From Pseudomonas chlororaphis (lineage in GTDB: Bacteria > Pseudomonadota > Gammaproteobacteria > Pseudomonadales > Pseudomonadaceae), in contig CP011020.1 in assembly GCA_001023535.1 (NCBI GenBank), positions 2,493,734 to 2,557,733 on the forward strand: 64,000 nt of DNA, written 5' to 3'. Below are positions 1-6,952 of this stretch, piece by piece. Position 1 is the stretch's first letter. Every line of letters begins with the position of its first letter. The position numbers and the translations under genes are program-made. The notes below the pieces were generated by a model. The model was not told the origin of the DNA, did not search any database, and was given only the letters and a program-made list of their open reading frames with translations.

Positions 1-483
1 GCGTCGCCCATCCAGGCCCAGCGGCGGCTGGAACGGCTGGGTCGGGTCCGGGTTGGGCGCGAACACGAAAAACTCCAGCTCGGTCGCCACGACCGGCGCC
101 AGGCCACGGGCGGCATAACGCGCGATCACGGCCTTGAGTTGGCCGCGCGTGGAAAGTCTTGAGCTTTCACCGGTCAGCTCATCGGCATCGCAAATCGCCA
201 GGGCGCGAGGCTGTTGGCTCCAGGGCAGGCGGTGGATCTGTTGCGGGTCGGCCACCAGGGCCAGGTCGCCGTCGTCGCTGCCGTAAAATCGCGCCGCCGG
301 GTAACCGCCCATGATGCATTGCAGCAGCACCCCCCGCGCCAGCTGCAACCGTCGGCCCTCGAGGAACCCTTCGGCGGTCATCACCTTGCCTCGCGGCACG
401 CCGTTCAAATCCGGCGTAACGCATTCAATCTCATCAATGCCCGTCAATCGCTGCGCGAGTGAACACTGGCCATCGGTCGTCAT
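1..483 (-). CDS. Glutamine synthetase family protein, N-terminal part (runs off window)
   Basis: Only the first 161 codons are in the window; the rest lies beyond base 1. The frame reads from an ATG at 481-483 and shows the beta-grasp segment with a D-x-NGVPRGK motif (around residue 26) and, near residue 140, the E-L-E-F-F sequence that opens the catalytic barrel of glutamine synthetases, where the first metal-binding glutamates sit. Family members of about 450 residues ligate ammonia or an amine to the gamma-carboxylate of glutamate using ATP. The NGVPRGK form is common among gamma-glutamylputrescine synthetase (PuuA)-like paralogues, so a polyamine or amine substrate is plausible, but with two thirds of the protein missing I cannot separate it from other GlnA-like paralogues. 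Confidence 0.75.
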   Translation of the reverse strand, partial: MTTDGQCSLAQRLTGIDEIECVTPDLNGVPRGKVMTAEGFLEGRRLQLARGVLLQCIMGGYPAARFYGSDDGDLALVADPQQIHRLPWSQQPRALAICDADELTGESSRLSTRGQLKAVIARYAARGLAPVVATELEFFVFAPNPDPTQPFQPPLGLDGRR

Positions 484-603
484 GACGCAATCCTTGTTAT
501 ATGCGAGCCGCGAACGGCAACCCGTACAAAATAGGCTTCGGCTGTTCGGAATATCAAGCAGGCTGGACGAATAAAAACCGTCAGAAAATACACAGCCTAC
601 ACC

Positions 604-691
604 GTAGGAGCGAACCTGCTCACGAAGGCAGTCTGTCAGCCTTTGCGTAGCGACTGATGCACCGCCTTCGCGAGCAAGCTCGCTCCCACAG
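604..691. repeat. REP palindrome pair (REPIN)
   Basis: Two inverted copies of the GAGCGAGCTTGCTCGC-type palindrome, the left one degenerate (GGAGCGAACCTGCTCACG), separated by about 45 bases. This is the usual arrangement of pseudomonad REP doublets and occupies the gap between the glutamine-synthetase-like gene and the histidine kinase gene. Confidence 0.8.
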
Positions 692-714
692 AGGGGTTAT
701 GCGCAAGGAATGCC

Positions 715-1407
715 TCAGGGCAGGTAGATCCGGAACACCGCGCCGCCCAGCACACCGCCATTGGCGATCTCGGTTCGCCCGCTCACGCCGCCGCGCTGGT
801 GCAGCCCGGCGATACGCGCCGCGAAGTACAGGCCCAGCCCGGTGCTGCCGCTGCTGTGGTTGATGCCTTGCACGTACTCAGCCTGGCGTTCGATCATCTC
901 GGCCGGATAGCCCTCGCCGTCATCGTTGATGGTCAGCACCAACTGCCCGGCCTCATCGCTCGCGCTGATCAACAAGGCCTGGCGCCCATGGCGAATGGCG
1001 TTGGTGATGCAATTGTCGAGCACCGACGCAATCAACTCGCGGTCGAAAAAGCCCAGCGGGCTGAGGGGGTCGACTTCATAGGTGGCCATGATCCCGCGGC
1101 TGCGGAACACGTCCTCATGGCCGGCCAGTTGCGCCTCGATGAAATCGTCCAACTCGTGGTAGGCCGGATGCAGGGGCAACTGGTTGACGCCGAGCTTGTA
1201 CAGCCCCAGCAGTTGCACCAGCAACCCATTGAGGTGGGCGAATTCGAAGTCCATGACGCCCTGCTCCGGGGTCTGGCGCTCGGCGTCGGGCAAGCGCTCG
1301 AGCCACTGCGCATGCGCCTGCATGAGCAGGGTCAGGGAGTTCTTCATGTCATGCACGGTCGACGCGATCACCGTGGAAAAATCGAGTGCCTGTTCGCTGT
1401 CATTCAT
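715..1407 (-). CDS. Soluble sensor histidine kinase
   Basis: About 230 residues with no membrane segment. The H-box is TVHDMKNSL near residue 17, the N-box LDNCITNAIRHG lies around residue 130, the G1 box is INDDGEGYP and the G2 box GSTGLGLYFAARIAG, so the dimerisation and ATP-binding core is complete but there is no sensor domain. It would autophosphorylate on the H-box histidine and pass phosphate to a receiver. The ATG chosen (1405-1407) overlaps the stop codon of the preceding response-regulator gene in the sequence ATGAATGA, which indicates translational coupling and makes that protein the likely partner. An upstream in-frame start 13 codons earlier has less support. The input signal is not evident. 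Confidence 0.85.
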   Translation of the reverse strand: MNDSEQALDFSTVIASTVHDMKNSLTLLMQAHAQWLERLPDAERQTPEQGVMDFEFAHLNGLLVQLLGLYKLGVNQLPLHPAYHELDDFIEAQLAGHEDVFRSRGIMATYEVDPLSPLGFFDRELIASVLDNCITNAIRHGRQALLISASDEAGQLVLTINDDGEGYPAEMIERQAEYVQGINHSSGSTGLGLYFAARIAGLHQRGGVSGRTEIANGGVLGGAVFRIYLP

Positions 1408-3007
1408 CGCCAAACGCCTTGCTTCGCAGTTTCTGGTAACGCGCAAACCGCGCGTCGGTGTCGGGCATCATGCCCACCAGCTTCAGACAAGCGCGGCACT
1501 CCTGCAGCAGTTCCGATTCCACGCTGGTATCGGTGCCGTGCAGCAGGGACTGCGCCATGTTCAGGGCAATACTGATGTTCTTCGGCTGCATCTTCAGGGC
1601 GCGGCGGAACAGCTCCCGCGCCTCCGGCAAGGCGCCGGTCTTGTAGACGCGCACGCCTTCGCGGTTCAGCTCGGCCGCCGCATTGCCCTGGTTGAGGATG
1701 TTCGGGTCGTCGGTGAGCTTGGCGATGCCTTGCATCACCGTCGGGTCATCGCCGTAGATTTCCGCGCAGTTTTTGAGCATCGACTCGCCGGCGCTGGCCT
1801 GACCAAGCATTTGCAGTTGCTTGGCCACCAACAAGGCCGCCTCCGCGCTCATGAACTGCTCCATGCCGTCGAGGCGCTGCAAGGCCTGCTCGGTGAGCTT
1901 CTCGGCGGTTTCGGCATCGTTGAGCAGCAGGCTCGTGGCTTTCATCAGGCGCGCCCGGACCTGCAGGCCCGGGTCGTTGAGGTTTTCCTTCGCCACGGCG
2001 CTGAGGGTCGTGTTGATCTCCAGCCGCGTGCGCGTATCGAGGCCCTTTTCGCTGCCCTTGCTGATCAACGCATGAGCCAGGCCCAGGTTGGTCTCCGGAT
2101 CCTTGAAGCGCGACTGCGCGCCCTGCCCGACCGCCTGGCGATAGGCCCTGGACGCGGTGTCGTAGTCTTCGTTGGTCATCGCCAGCTTGCCCAGCAGCGC
2201 TTGTCGACGCACCGCCAGGGGCGACAGGCGAACCGCCTCTTCCAGCACCCGCTGCGCCTGTTTCGTGTCGCCTTCGGCCACCAGCACATCGGCCATGCCG
2301 TCGTACAAGGCCGGCATCATCGGAAAGGTTTTCAGTGCCTTTTCGTAGACCTCCTTGGCCTGCGCCACCTGGCCGCGCTTGAACAGCAACTTGCCCAGGC
2401 CCGCATAGGCCCAGGGCAGCGGACGGTCGGCCAGGATGGTGTTGTACAGGCGCTCCAGGGCTTCGTTCTGGTTCAGGTCGCGCAACGCGTCGGCCCGATA
2501 GCGCAGGCACAGCGGCCCGTAGCGCGGATCCTGCTTGCACAGGGCGATGCAGGCATTGAGCACTTCCAACGGTTTTTCGCGATCCAGCGCCTGGAGGATC
2601 GGCTTGAGCAAAGTCTTGCGCTGCTCCAGCCGTTCCAGCCGCTGGGCCAGGCCGGAGCGGTTGAACGGCTTGGTCAGGTACGCGTCGGGCTCATGCTCCA
2701 AAGCGCTGAGCACCATCGCCTGACTGGTCTCGGCGGTCACCATGAGGAACACGCTTTCATGGCTGATCAGCTTCTCGACCATCAGGTCTTCAAGCACCTG
2801 CTGACCGTTCTTGCGCCCGTCGCCGAGGTGATAGTCCTGCAGGATGAAGTCATAGCGCTTCTGCGAGCACATGCGCAACGCCACTTCACCGGTGTCGGCG
2901 GTATCCACGTCCTTGACGCCCAGCTCACGCAACATGGAGCGGATCGAACTGCGGAAATCCGAGAAATCATCGACGATCAGAAAACTTTTTTGGTGGTACG
3001 CCAGCAT
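1400..3007 (-). CDS. Response regulator with C-terminal TPR repeats
   Basis: About 535 residues. The N-terminal receiver domain has the acidic pair in FLIVDDFSD, the phospho-acceptor aspartate in FILQDYHLGDG, the conserved threonine in LMVTAE and the lysine in LTKPF. From about residue 140 the protein is a long helical array with tetratricopeptide-like periodicity (motifs such as PWAYAGLGKLLFKRGQ and ALYDGMADVLVAEGD). There is no DNA-binding or enzymatic output domain, so the output is probably protein-protein interaction. It is co-transcribed with, and overlaps by 8 bp, the soluble histidine kinase downstream. I start it at the ATG just before LAYHQKSFLIVDD; an ATG 16 codons upstream is possible, and neither has a strong ribosome binding site. 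Confidence 0.85.
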   Translation of the reverse strand: MLAYHQKSFLIVDDFSDFRSSIRSMLRELGVKDVDTADTGEVALRMCSQKRYDFILQDYHLGDGRKNGQQVLEDLMVEKLISHESVFLMVTAETSQAMVLSALEHEPDAYLTKPFNRSGLAQRLERLEQRKTLLKPILQALDREKPLEVLNACIALCKQDPRYGPLCLRYRADALRDLNQNEALERLYNTILADRPLPWAYAGLGKLLFKRGQVAQAKEVYEKALKTFPMMPALYDGMADVLVAEGDTKQAQRVLEEAVRLSPLAVRRQALLGKLAMTNEDYDTASRAYRQAVGQGAQSRFKDPETNLGLAHALISKGSEKGLDTRTRLEINTTLSAVAKENLNDPGLQVRARLMKATSLLLNDAETAEKLTEQALQRLDGMEQFMSAEAALLVAKQLQMLGQASAGESMLKNCAEIYGDDPTVMQGIAKLTDDPNILNQGNAAAELNREGVRVYKTGALPEARELFRRALKMQPKNISIALNMAQSLLHGTDTSVESELLQECRACLKLVGMMPDTDARFARYQKLRSKAFGDE

Positions 3008-3168
3008 CGAGGATGTCCAGGCAAGTAAAAAAGATGCGCCCAAACGGGTGCTCATCAGCTTATCGGCCGCAAGTGGCGTTCCGTTAACCGATCGTATGGG
3101 AGAGGTTTAGTGCGAGAAAGGCGCCAATGCCAGTCCGCCAGAAGGAACTGGCAGCCCCCAGTGGAATC

Positions 3169-3263
3169 CGTGGCGAGGGAGCTTGCTCCCGCTGGGGCGC
3201 GAAGCGGCCCTTGCCTTGTCGGGCCGCTGCGCAGCCCAGCGGGAGCAAGCTCCCTCGCCACAG
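3169..3263. repeat. REP palindrome pair, GCGAGGGAGCTTGCTCCCGC type
   Basis: Two outward-facing copies of GGCGAGGGAGCTTGCTCCCG joined by a GC-rich hairpin (arms around 3200-3235). The core differs from the GAGCGAGCTTGCTCGC type elsewhere in the window. It marks the boundary between the regulator pair and the immunity-gene cluster. Confidence 0.8.
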
Positions 3264-3327
3264 CGTGCCCACTTTGGATTCGCTGAAACGGCAGTGCCAT
3301 GCCCGGCTTTGCTCGTCAGATCGTCAC

Positions 3328-4224
3328 TTAGCGACGTCCCAACAGCCTTCCCCAAAATCCCACTTTAGTCTCCGCGACCACTGGCGCAGGTGGCACGATC
3401 TCTTGCCTTACCGGATGCGTACTCGGACCATCGGGCCGGAGTAGATCCCCTGGATAATGCTCAAGCCCCAGGCACTGTGAATCATCCAGCCCAAAAGCCT
3501 TCACCGCCGCCACAGCTTCCACGCACCAGCGACCGAAATATGCGCCACCTTCAAAATTCTCGTCGCCATAGGTGTACCAGTAGGGATGCTTGTAACTGAC
3601 TGCCTGGGGATCGGAGCCGGATTTCGCCCCTGTTCGGACTTCCTGATACCAGTGACTGACAAAGGCTTCCAACTTGGAAGCCTGCGTCTCCACCGGCGCA
3701 TCCACCGCCGCCAACAGTCGTCCATAAGGTTTGGGATAAAGGAGAGCGGCCCCCACTTTGCGCTCGGGACTGCGACTCGCGATGACCCGGTCGAGCAACA
3801 CGTCCTCGCCTTCATTGCCGATAAGGGCCAGCAGCCTTCGCCATTGATCATCGGGAATCTCCAGAGCCAACCCCAGGCCCACCAGCCAGAAGCAGACGAT
3901 GTAATGGTCATAGTTGACGCGCCAGCTGTGGCGGGTGAACTGTTGCTCAGGGGTCCAGACCGATGCACCTAGGCGTTCGGCCTCTTCCCAGGCATCGAGT
4001 AGCCCAGGGAAATAAGGAGGCAAGTCGGCGACAGGGCATCCGGCAGAGTAGCGACTTAGCATCTGGTGCCAGTGGTCTTGGGCAATGGTATAGACGTACT
4101 GCGGCGCGTAGTCGGGATCGCGTGCCGGGGCCCGCGCGTTCTCCAGCGCTCGGGCAATGCGTTCGTCACCATACGCAACCCATTCAGACCAGTAGCGGGA
4201 ATCTCCCAGTGGTGCCCGAACCAT
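3328..4224 (-). CDS. Second (orphan-position) PoNi-type immunity protein, DUF1910/DUF1911
   Basis: 298 residues, helical and cytoplasmic, with the two-domain plan of DUF1910 (N) plus DUF1911 (C) proteins, the family that neutralises PoNe-type DNase toxins. It is the last gene of the minus-strand cluster behind cdiA. From residue 74 to about 265 it differs from the CdiA-adjacent copy by one residue that I can find (A versus V in KVGAALLYP), whereas residues 1-73 agree at only about half the positions and the last 25 diverge again. The start is the ATG preceded by AAGGAA about 8 bases upstream. It may protect against a different PoNe variant than the resident one, or be a decaying duplicate; the frame is intact, which favours function. 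Confidence 0.8.
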   Translation of the reverse strand: MVRAPLGDSRYWSEWVAYGDERIARALENARAPARDPDYAPQYVYTIAQDHWHQMLSRYSAGCPVADLPPYFPGLLDAWEEAERLGASVWTPEQQFTRHSWRVNYDHYIVCFWLVGLGLALEIPDDQWRRLLALIGNEGEDVLLDRVIASRSPERKVGAALLYPKPYGRLLAAVDAPVETQASKLEAFVSHWYQEVRTGAKSGSDPQAVSYKHPYWYTYGDENFEGGAYFGRWCVEAVAAVKAFGLDDSQCLGLEHYPGDLLRPDGPSTHPVRQEIVPPAPVVAETKVGFWGRLLGRR

Positions 4225-4298
4225 TTAAGTTTCCTTCACAACCCAATATCGTGGAAATTTCTGGCATTTAAATTAGGAACCAGTAACCACTCTCGCTG

Positions 4299-5168
4299 CT
4301 AAAGTACGAAGAAACCCTCGTAGGCTGCCTCCACCCGCTCAACAAGCTGATCAGAAATGATGCCCACGCTCTCTAACTCGGCAGCTTCGGCGAATAACAA
4401 AGGACTCGACACAACTGGCGTAGTCAAACCTAATTGTTGTCGCACACGAAAAATTGCGTGAATCTCTAAAGGTAGCAGATCGAAAGGCGCATATTTGAAT
4501 TCAGGGTCCCACGCCCCACCGCTGTCCTCAAAATTGGAGAGATGATACTTACATAGTTTTTCCAGCGCTTGAGCGAGCCCTTGCTCATTACTCCATTCGT
4601 TTATCACCTCTTGATAAACACCTAAATTCATCGACTTAATTTCTGGAAGCGTCTCTCCTTGCGAATAGACTGAATAAAGCCAGAGCATGAAAGGTTCGAA
4701 TCGACGCTGTTCAAGATAGCTAGCATCGACAGCGCCATTGATAGCCAGCATCCCGGCCAAAACATCGGCTACGGAGGCGGCCAGGTCTCGACGATCAGCC
4801 ACTATCAATCCTGCCAATAGGCATCCAGCGAGGCTCAATTGATTAGTCAAATTGGGGACAGTTTTGACGCCTTGCAGAAAACTCGTCTTGGAGAAAGCCT
4901 TCGCTTTGAGCATCAGGGCCCAATAACGGTACATCATCGAACGCGAGACGTGCTCCCAGCCAGCGGGATCTCGATCACTAATAGCAACTTCTCCCTGAAC
5001 ACCGTAGTAGGTCGCCAGCATCCCCAACGAATCAGCCACGTTGTCCAATCCACCTAACGAGTCGCTAGCCAGATCCTCATCAATGTAGGCAAGCTCTTGA
5101 GCCGTCATGTCTCCCGACTGGGATAGCCAACGTCGATGCTGTTCAAGCAGAGTATTGATTTTTTCCAT
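4299..5168 (-). CDS. Unrecognised helical protein in the immunity cluster
   Basis: About 289 residues from the ATG at 5166-5168; a TTG 15 codons upstream would extend it, but has no clear ribosome binding site. No signal peptide or membrane segment is apparent and the sequence looks all-helical. The C-terminal half carries FDLLPLEIHAIFRVRQQLGL, a pattern I associate loosely with Imm49-type immunity proteins, but this is only a suggestion. Base composition is lower in GC than the flanking chromosome. Its place between the Imm11-like gene and the second PoNi copy, same strand, argues that it is another immunity gene without its toxin. Whether it binds a toxin at all is inference from position. 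Confidence 0.55.
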   Translation of the reverse strand: MEKINTLLEQHRRWLSQSGDMTAQELAYIDEDLASDSLGGLDNVADSLGMLATYYGVQGEVAISDRDPAGWEHVSRSMMYRYWALMLKAKAFSKTSFLQGVKTVPNLTNQLSLAGCLLAGLIVADRRDLAASVADVLAGMLAINGAVDASYLEQRRFEPFMLWLYSVYSQGETLPEIKSMNLGVYQEVINEWSNEQGLAQALEKLCKYHLSNFEDSGGAWDPEFKYAPFDLLPLEIHAIFRVRQQLGLTTPVVSSPLLFAEAAELESVGIISDQLVERVEAAYEGFFVL

Positions 5169-5340
5169 TTCAGTGCGGTTCCCATGTAACTCAAAAACGT
5201 CTTGCGTGCCCAAGGAAAACTCTTAGTACTTCTCCCTTCAAATCAACGCCGATCAAATTTCCGCTCACACTTTCAGGTGATTGCCTAAGTTCAGGCGCTT
5301 GGCGGCAGCATCAATTAACGGGGAGTTGGTGTCCGGTTTG

Positions 5341-5370
5341 GTAGGGGCAAGTCCACTTGCTCCCTCGCAC
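5341..5370. repeat. Degenerate REP remnant
   Basis: A weak inverted repeat (GGGGCAAG...CTTGCTCCC) that matches the outer parts of the GCGAGGGAGC-type REP with several substitutions. It lies in the 230-base gap between the Imm11-like gene and the unrecognised helical gene, where I see nothing else. Confidence 0.4.
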
Positions 5371-5397
5371 AAAAGGATGGTGTCAAGCTTCATCCCA

Positions 5398-5994
5398 TCA
5401 GCAAATAACTTCACCCTCACCATTCACCCCCTCCAATAGCATGCCTCTGAGACCCGCACGCTCCAGCCGAAGCTTCACATCCTCGCTAACGATCAATGCT
5501 CCCAAGTGTTTCTTGATACGAAAAATATGTTTTCCCTGGGCCTTGGCAGGATCAATGACAAGATTCAGAAAAACGCTGTATTCGCCAGCTCGATCAGGTC
5601 GTACGGGATCATTGACCTCATATTTTTTGAAAGCGGAGCGTGATTCGTCTACGCAATCCAATTGGGTCTCGACAATCATCACATAGTAACGACCATGAGC
5701 TTGCTCGCCTGCAACCGACACAGGCTCGAGCACGACATTCATATACGGTTCATCAACATCGGGAAAGCCCAACAATGCATCCCTGGCTTTTTCACTCAAA
5801 ACCGGCACAGAGGCATAGCCAGCCAAGGAAAAATCCAGACTCCCACCTTCCTCAAGAACCTCAAGGGTGTAGGTACACGGCTCCATGTACTCAGAAGGGG
5901 GGTCGATGAAGAGCCAGTTGTTGCAGTGCTTTATATCTCCCAAATACCAGCGTTCAGGAAACTGCACATCTTCCCGCAACAAGTAATACTTCAT
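5398..5994 (-). CDS. Imm11-like (DUF1629-type) immunity protein
   Basis: 198 residues. The architecture matches the imm11/DUF1629 family of polymorphic-toxin immunity proteins: it opens with MKYYLL and a W-Y-L-G motif (residues 17-20), has the VPVLSEKARDALLGF segment near residue 63 in which the family keeps a VPV-S-ekar pattern, then an EPV segment, a Y-VMIVETQLDCVD stretch and a charged C-terminus. The family is otherwise paired with a range of toxins, and no matching toxin tip is present here. The gene starts 61 bases after the PoNi gene and lies on the same strand, so it is probably co-transcribed with cdiA. It is AT-richer than its neighbours. Specificity is unknown. Confidence 0.65.
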   Translation of the reverse strand: MKYYLLREDVQFPERWYLGDIKHCNNWLFIDPPSEYMEPCTYTLEVLEEGGSLDFSLAGYASVPVLSEKARDALLGFPDVDEPYMNVVLEPVSVAGEQAHGRYYVMIVETQLDCVDESRSAFKKYEVNDPVRPDRAGEYSVFLNLVIDPAKAQGKHIFRIKKHLGALIVSEDVKLRLERAGLRGMLLEGVNGEGEVIC

Positions 5995-6055
5995 TTCAGC
6001 TCATCGCATGTCGTTGCTTAACTGAAAAAGGGGCCTGTAAACCTGCTCGAAACCG

Positions 6056-6952
6056 CTAACGACGCCCCAACAACTTCGACCAAAAACCAACCTTATTCTC
6101 AACAACCACCGCAATAGGCGCTTCAGCGTCCTGCCTGAGCGGGTGTGTACTCGGGCCGTCGGGTCGGAGTAAATCCCCGGGATAATGCTCAAGCCCCAGG
6201 CACTGTGAATCATCCAGCCCAAAAGCCTTCACCGCCGCCACGGCTTCCACGCACCAGCGACCGAAATATGCGCCACCTTCAAAATTCTCGTCGCCATAGG
6301 TGTACCAGTAGGGATGCTTGTAACTGACTGCCTGGGGATCGGAGCCGGATTTCGCCCCTGTTCGGACTTCCTGATACCAATGACTGACGAACGCTTCCAA
6401 CTTGGAAGCCTGCGTCTCCACCGGCGCATCCACTGCCGCCAGCAGTCGTCCATAGGGTTTGGGATAAAGGAGAACGGCCCCCACTTTGCGCTCGGGACTG
6501 CGACTCGCGATGACCCGGTCGAGCAACACGTCCTCGCCTTCGTTGCCGATAAGGGCCAGCAGCCTTCGCCATTGATCATCGGGAATCTCCAGCGCCAACC
6601 CCAGGCCCACCAGCCAGAAGCAGACGATGTAATGGTCATAGTTGACGCGCCAGCTGTGGCGGGTGAATTGCTGCTCAGGTGTCCAGACCGATGCACCCAG
6701 GCGTTCGGCCTCTTCCCAGGCATCAAGCAAGCCCGGAAAGTAGCGCGACAAATCAGCTATAGGATTGCCAGCGCTGTAGCGACGCAGGATCTGGTGCCAA
6801 TGTTTCTTTGCAGTGTTGAAGGCGTATTGCGGCGCGTAATCCGGGTTACCCGCAGGTTCCCTCATGATTCTTTGAGATTCCAGGAGATAGCCGTCATTGT
6901 CCTCGACGACCTGATTCCAATAACTGACATTGCCAAGAGGAGCACGGATCAT
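6056..6952 (-). CDS. cdiI: CdiI immunity protein, PoNi family (DUF1910/DUF1911)
   Basis: 298 residues, no signal peptide, helical. Its ATG directly abuts the cdiA stop codon (TAG then ATG with no gap), the usual position of the cognate immunity gene, and the protein belongs to the DUF1910/DUF1911 family known as PoNi, whose members bind and block PoNe DNases. Motifs include a tryptophan-rich segment around residue 90 (WTPEQQFTRHSW) and the YWYTYGDENFEGGAYFGRW segment near residue 220 in the DUF1911 part. Since the CdiA tip itself reads as PoNe, toxin and immunity families agree independently. The second copy downstream is almost identical in its C-terminal two thirds. Confidence 0.85.
   Translation of the reverse strand: MIRAPLGNVSYWNQVVEDNDGYLLESQRIMREPAGNPDYAPQYAFNTAKKHWHQILRRYSAGNPIADLSRYFPGLLDAWEEAERLGASVWTPEQQFTRHSWRVNYDHYIVCFWLVGLGLALEIPDDQWRRLLALIGNEGEDVLLDRVIASRSPERKVGAVLLYPKPYGRLLAAVDAPVETQASKLEAFVSHWYQEVRTGAKSGSDPQAVSYKHPYWYTYGDENFEGGAYFGRWCVEAVAAVKAFGLDDSQCLGLEHYPGDLLRPDGPSTHPLRQDAEAPIAVVVENKVGFWSKLLGRR

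Noticed and set aside
3100..3330. Possible att site opposite tRNA-Arg(CCT) at the far end of the CDI cluster
   Set aside because: No stretch matching the tRNA 3' end was found; only a REP doublet is present.
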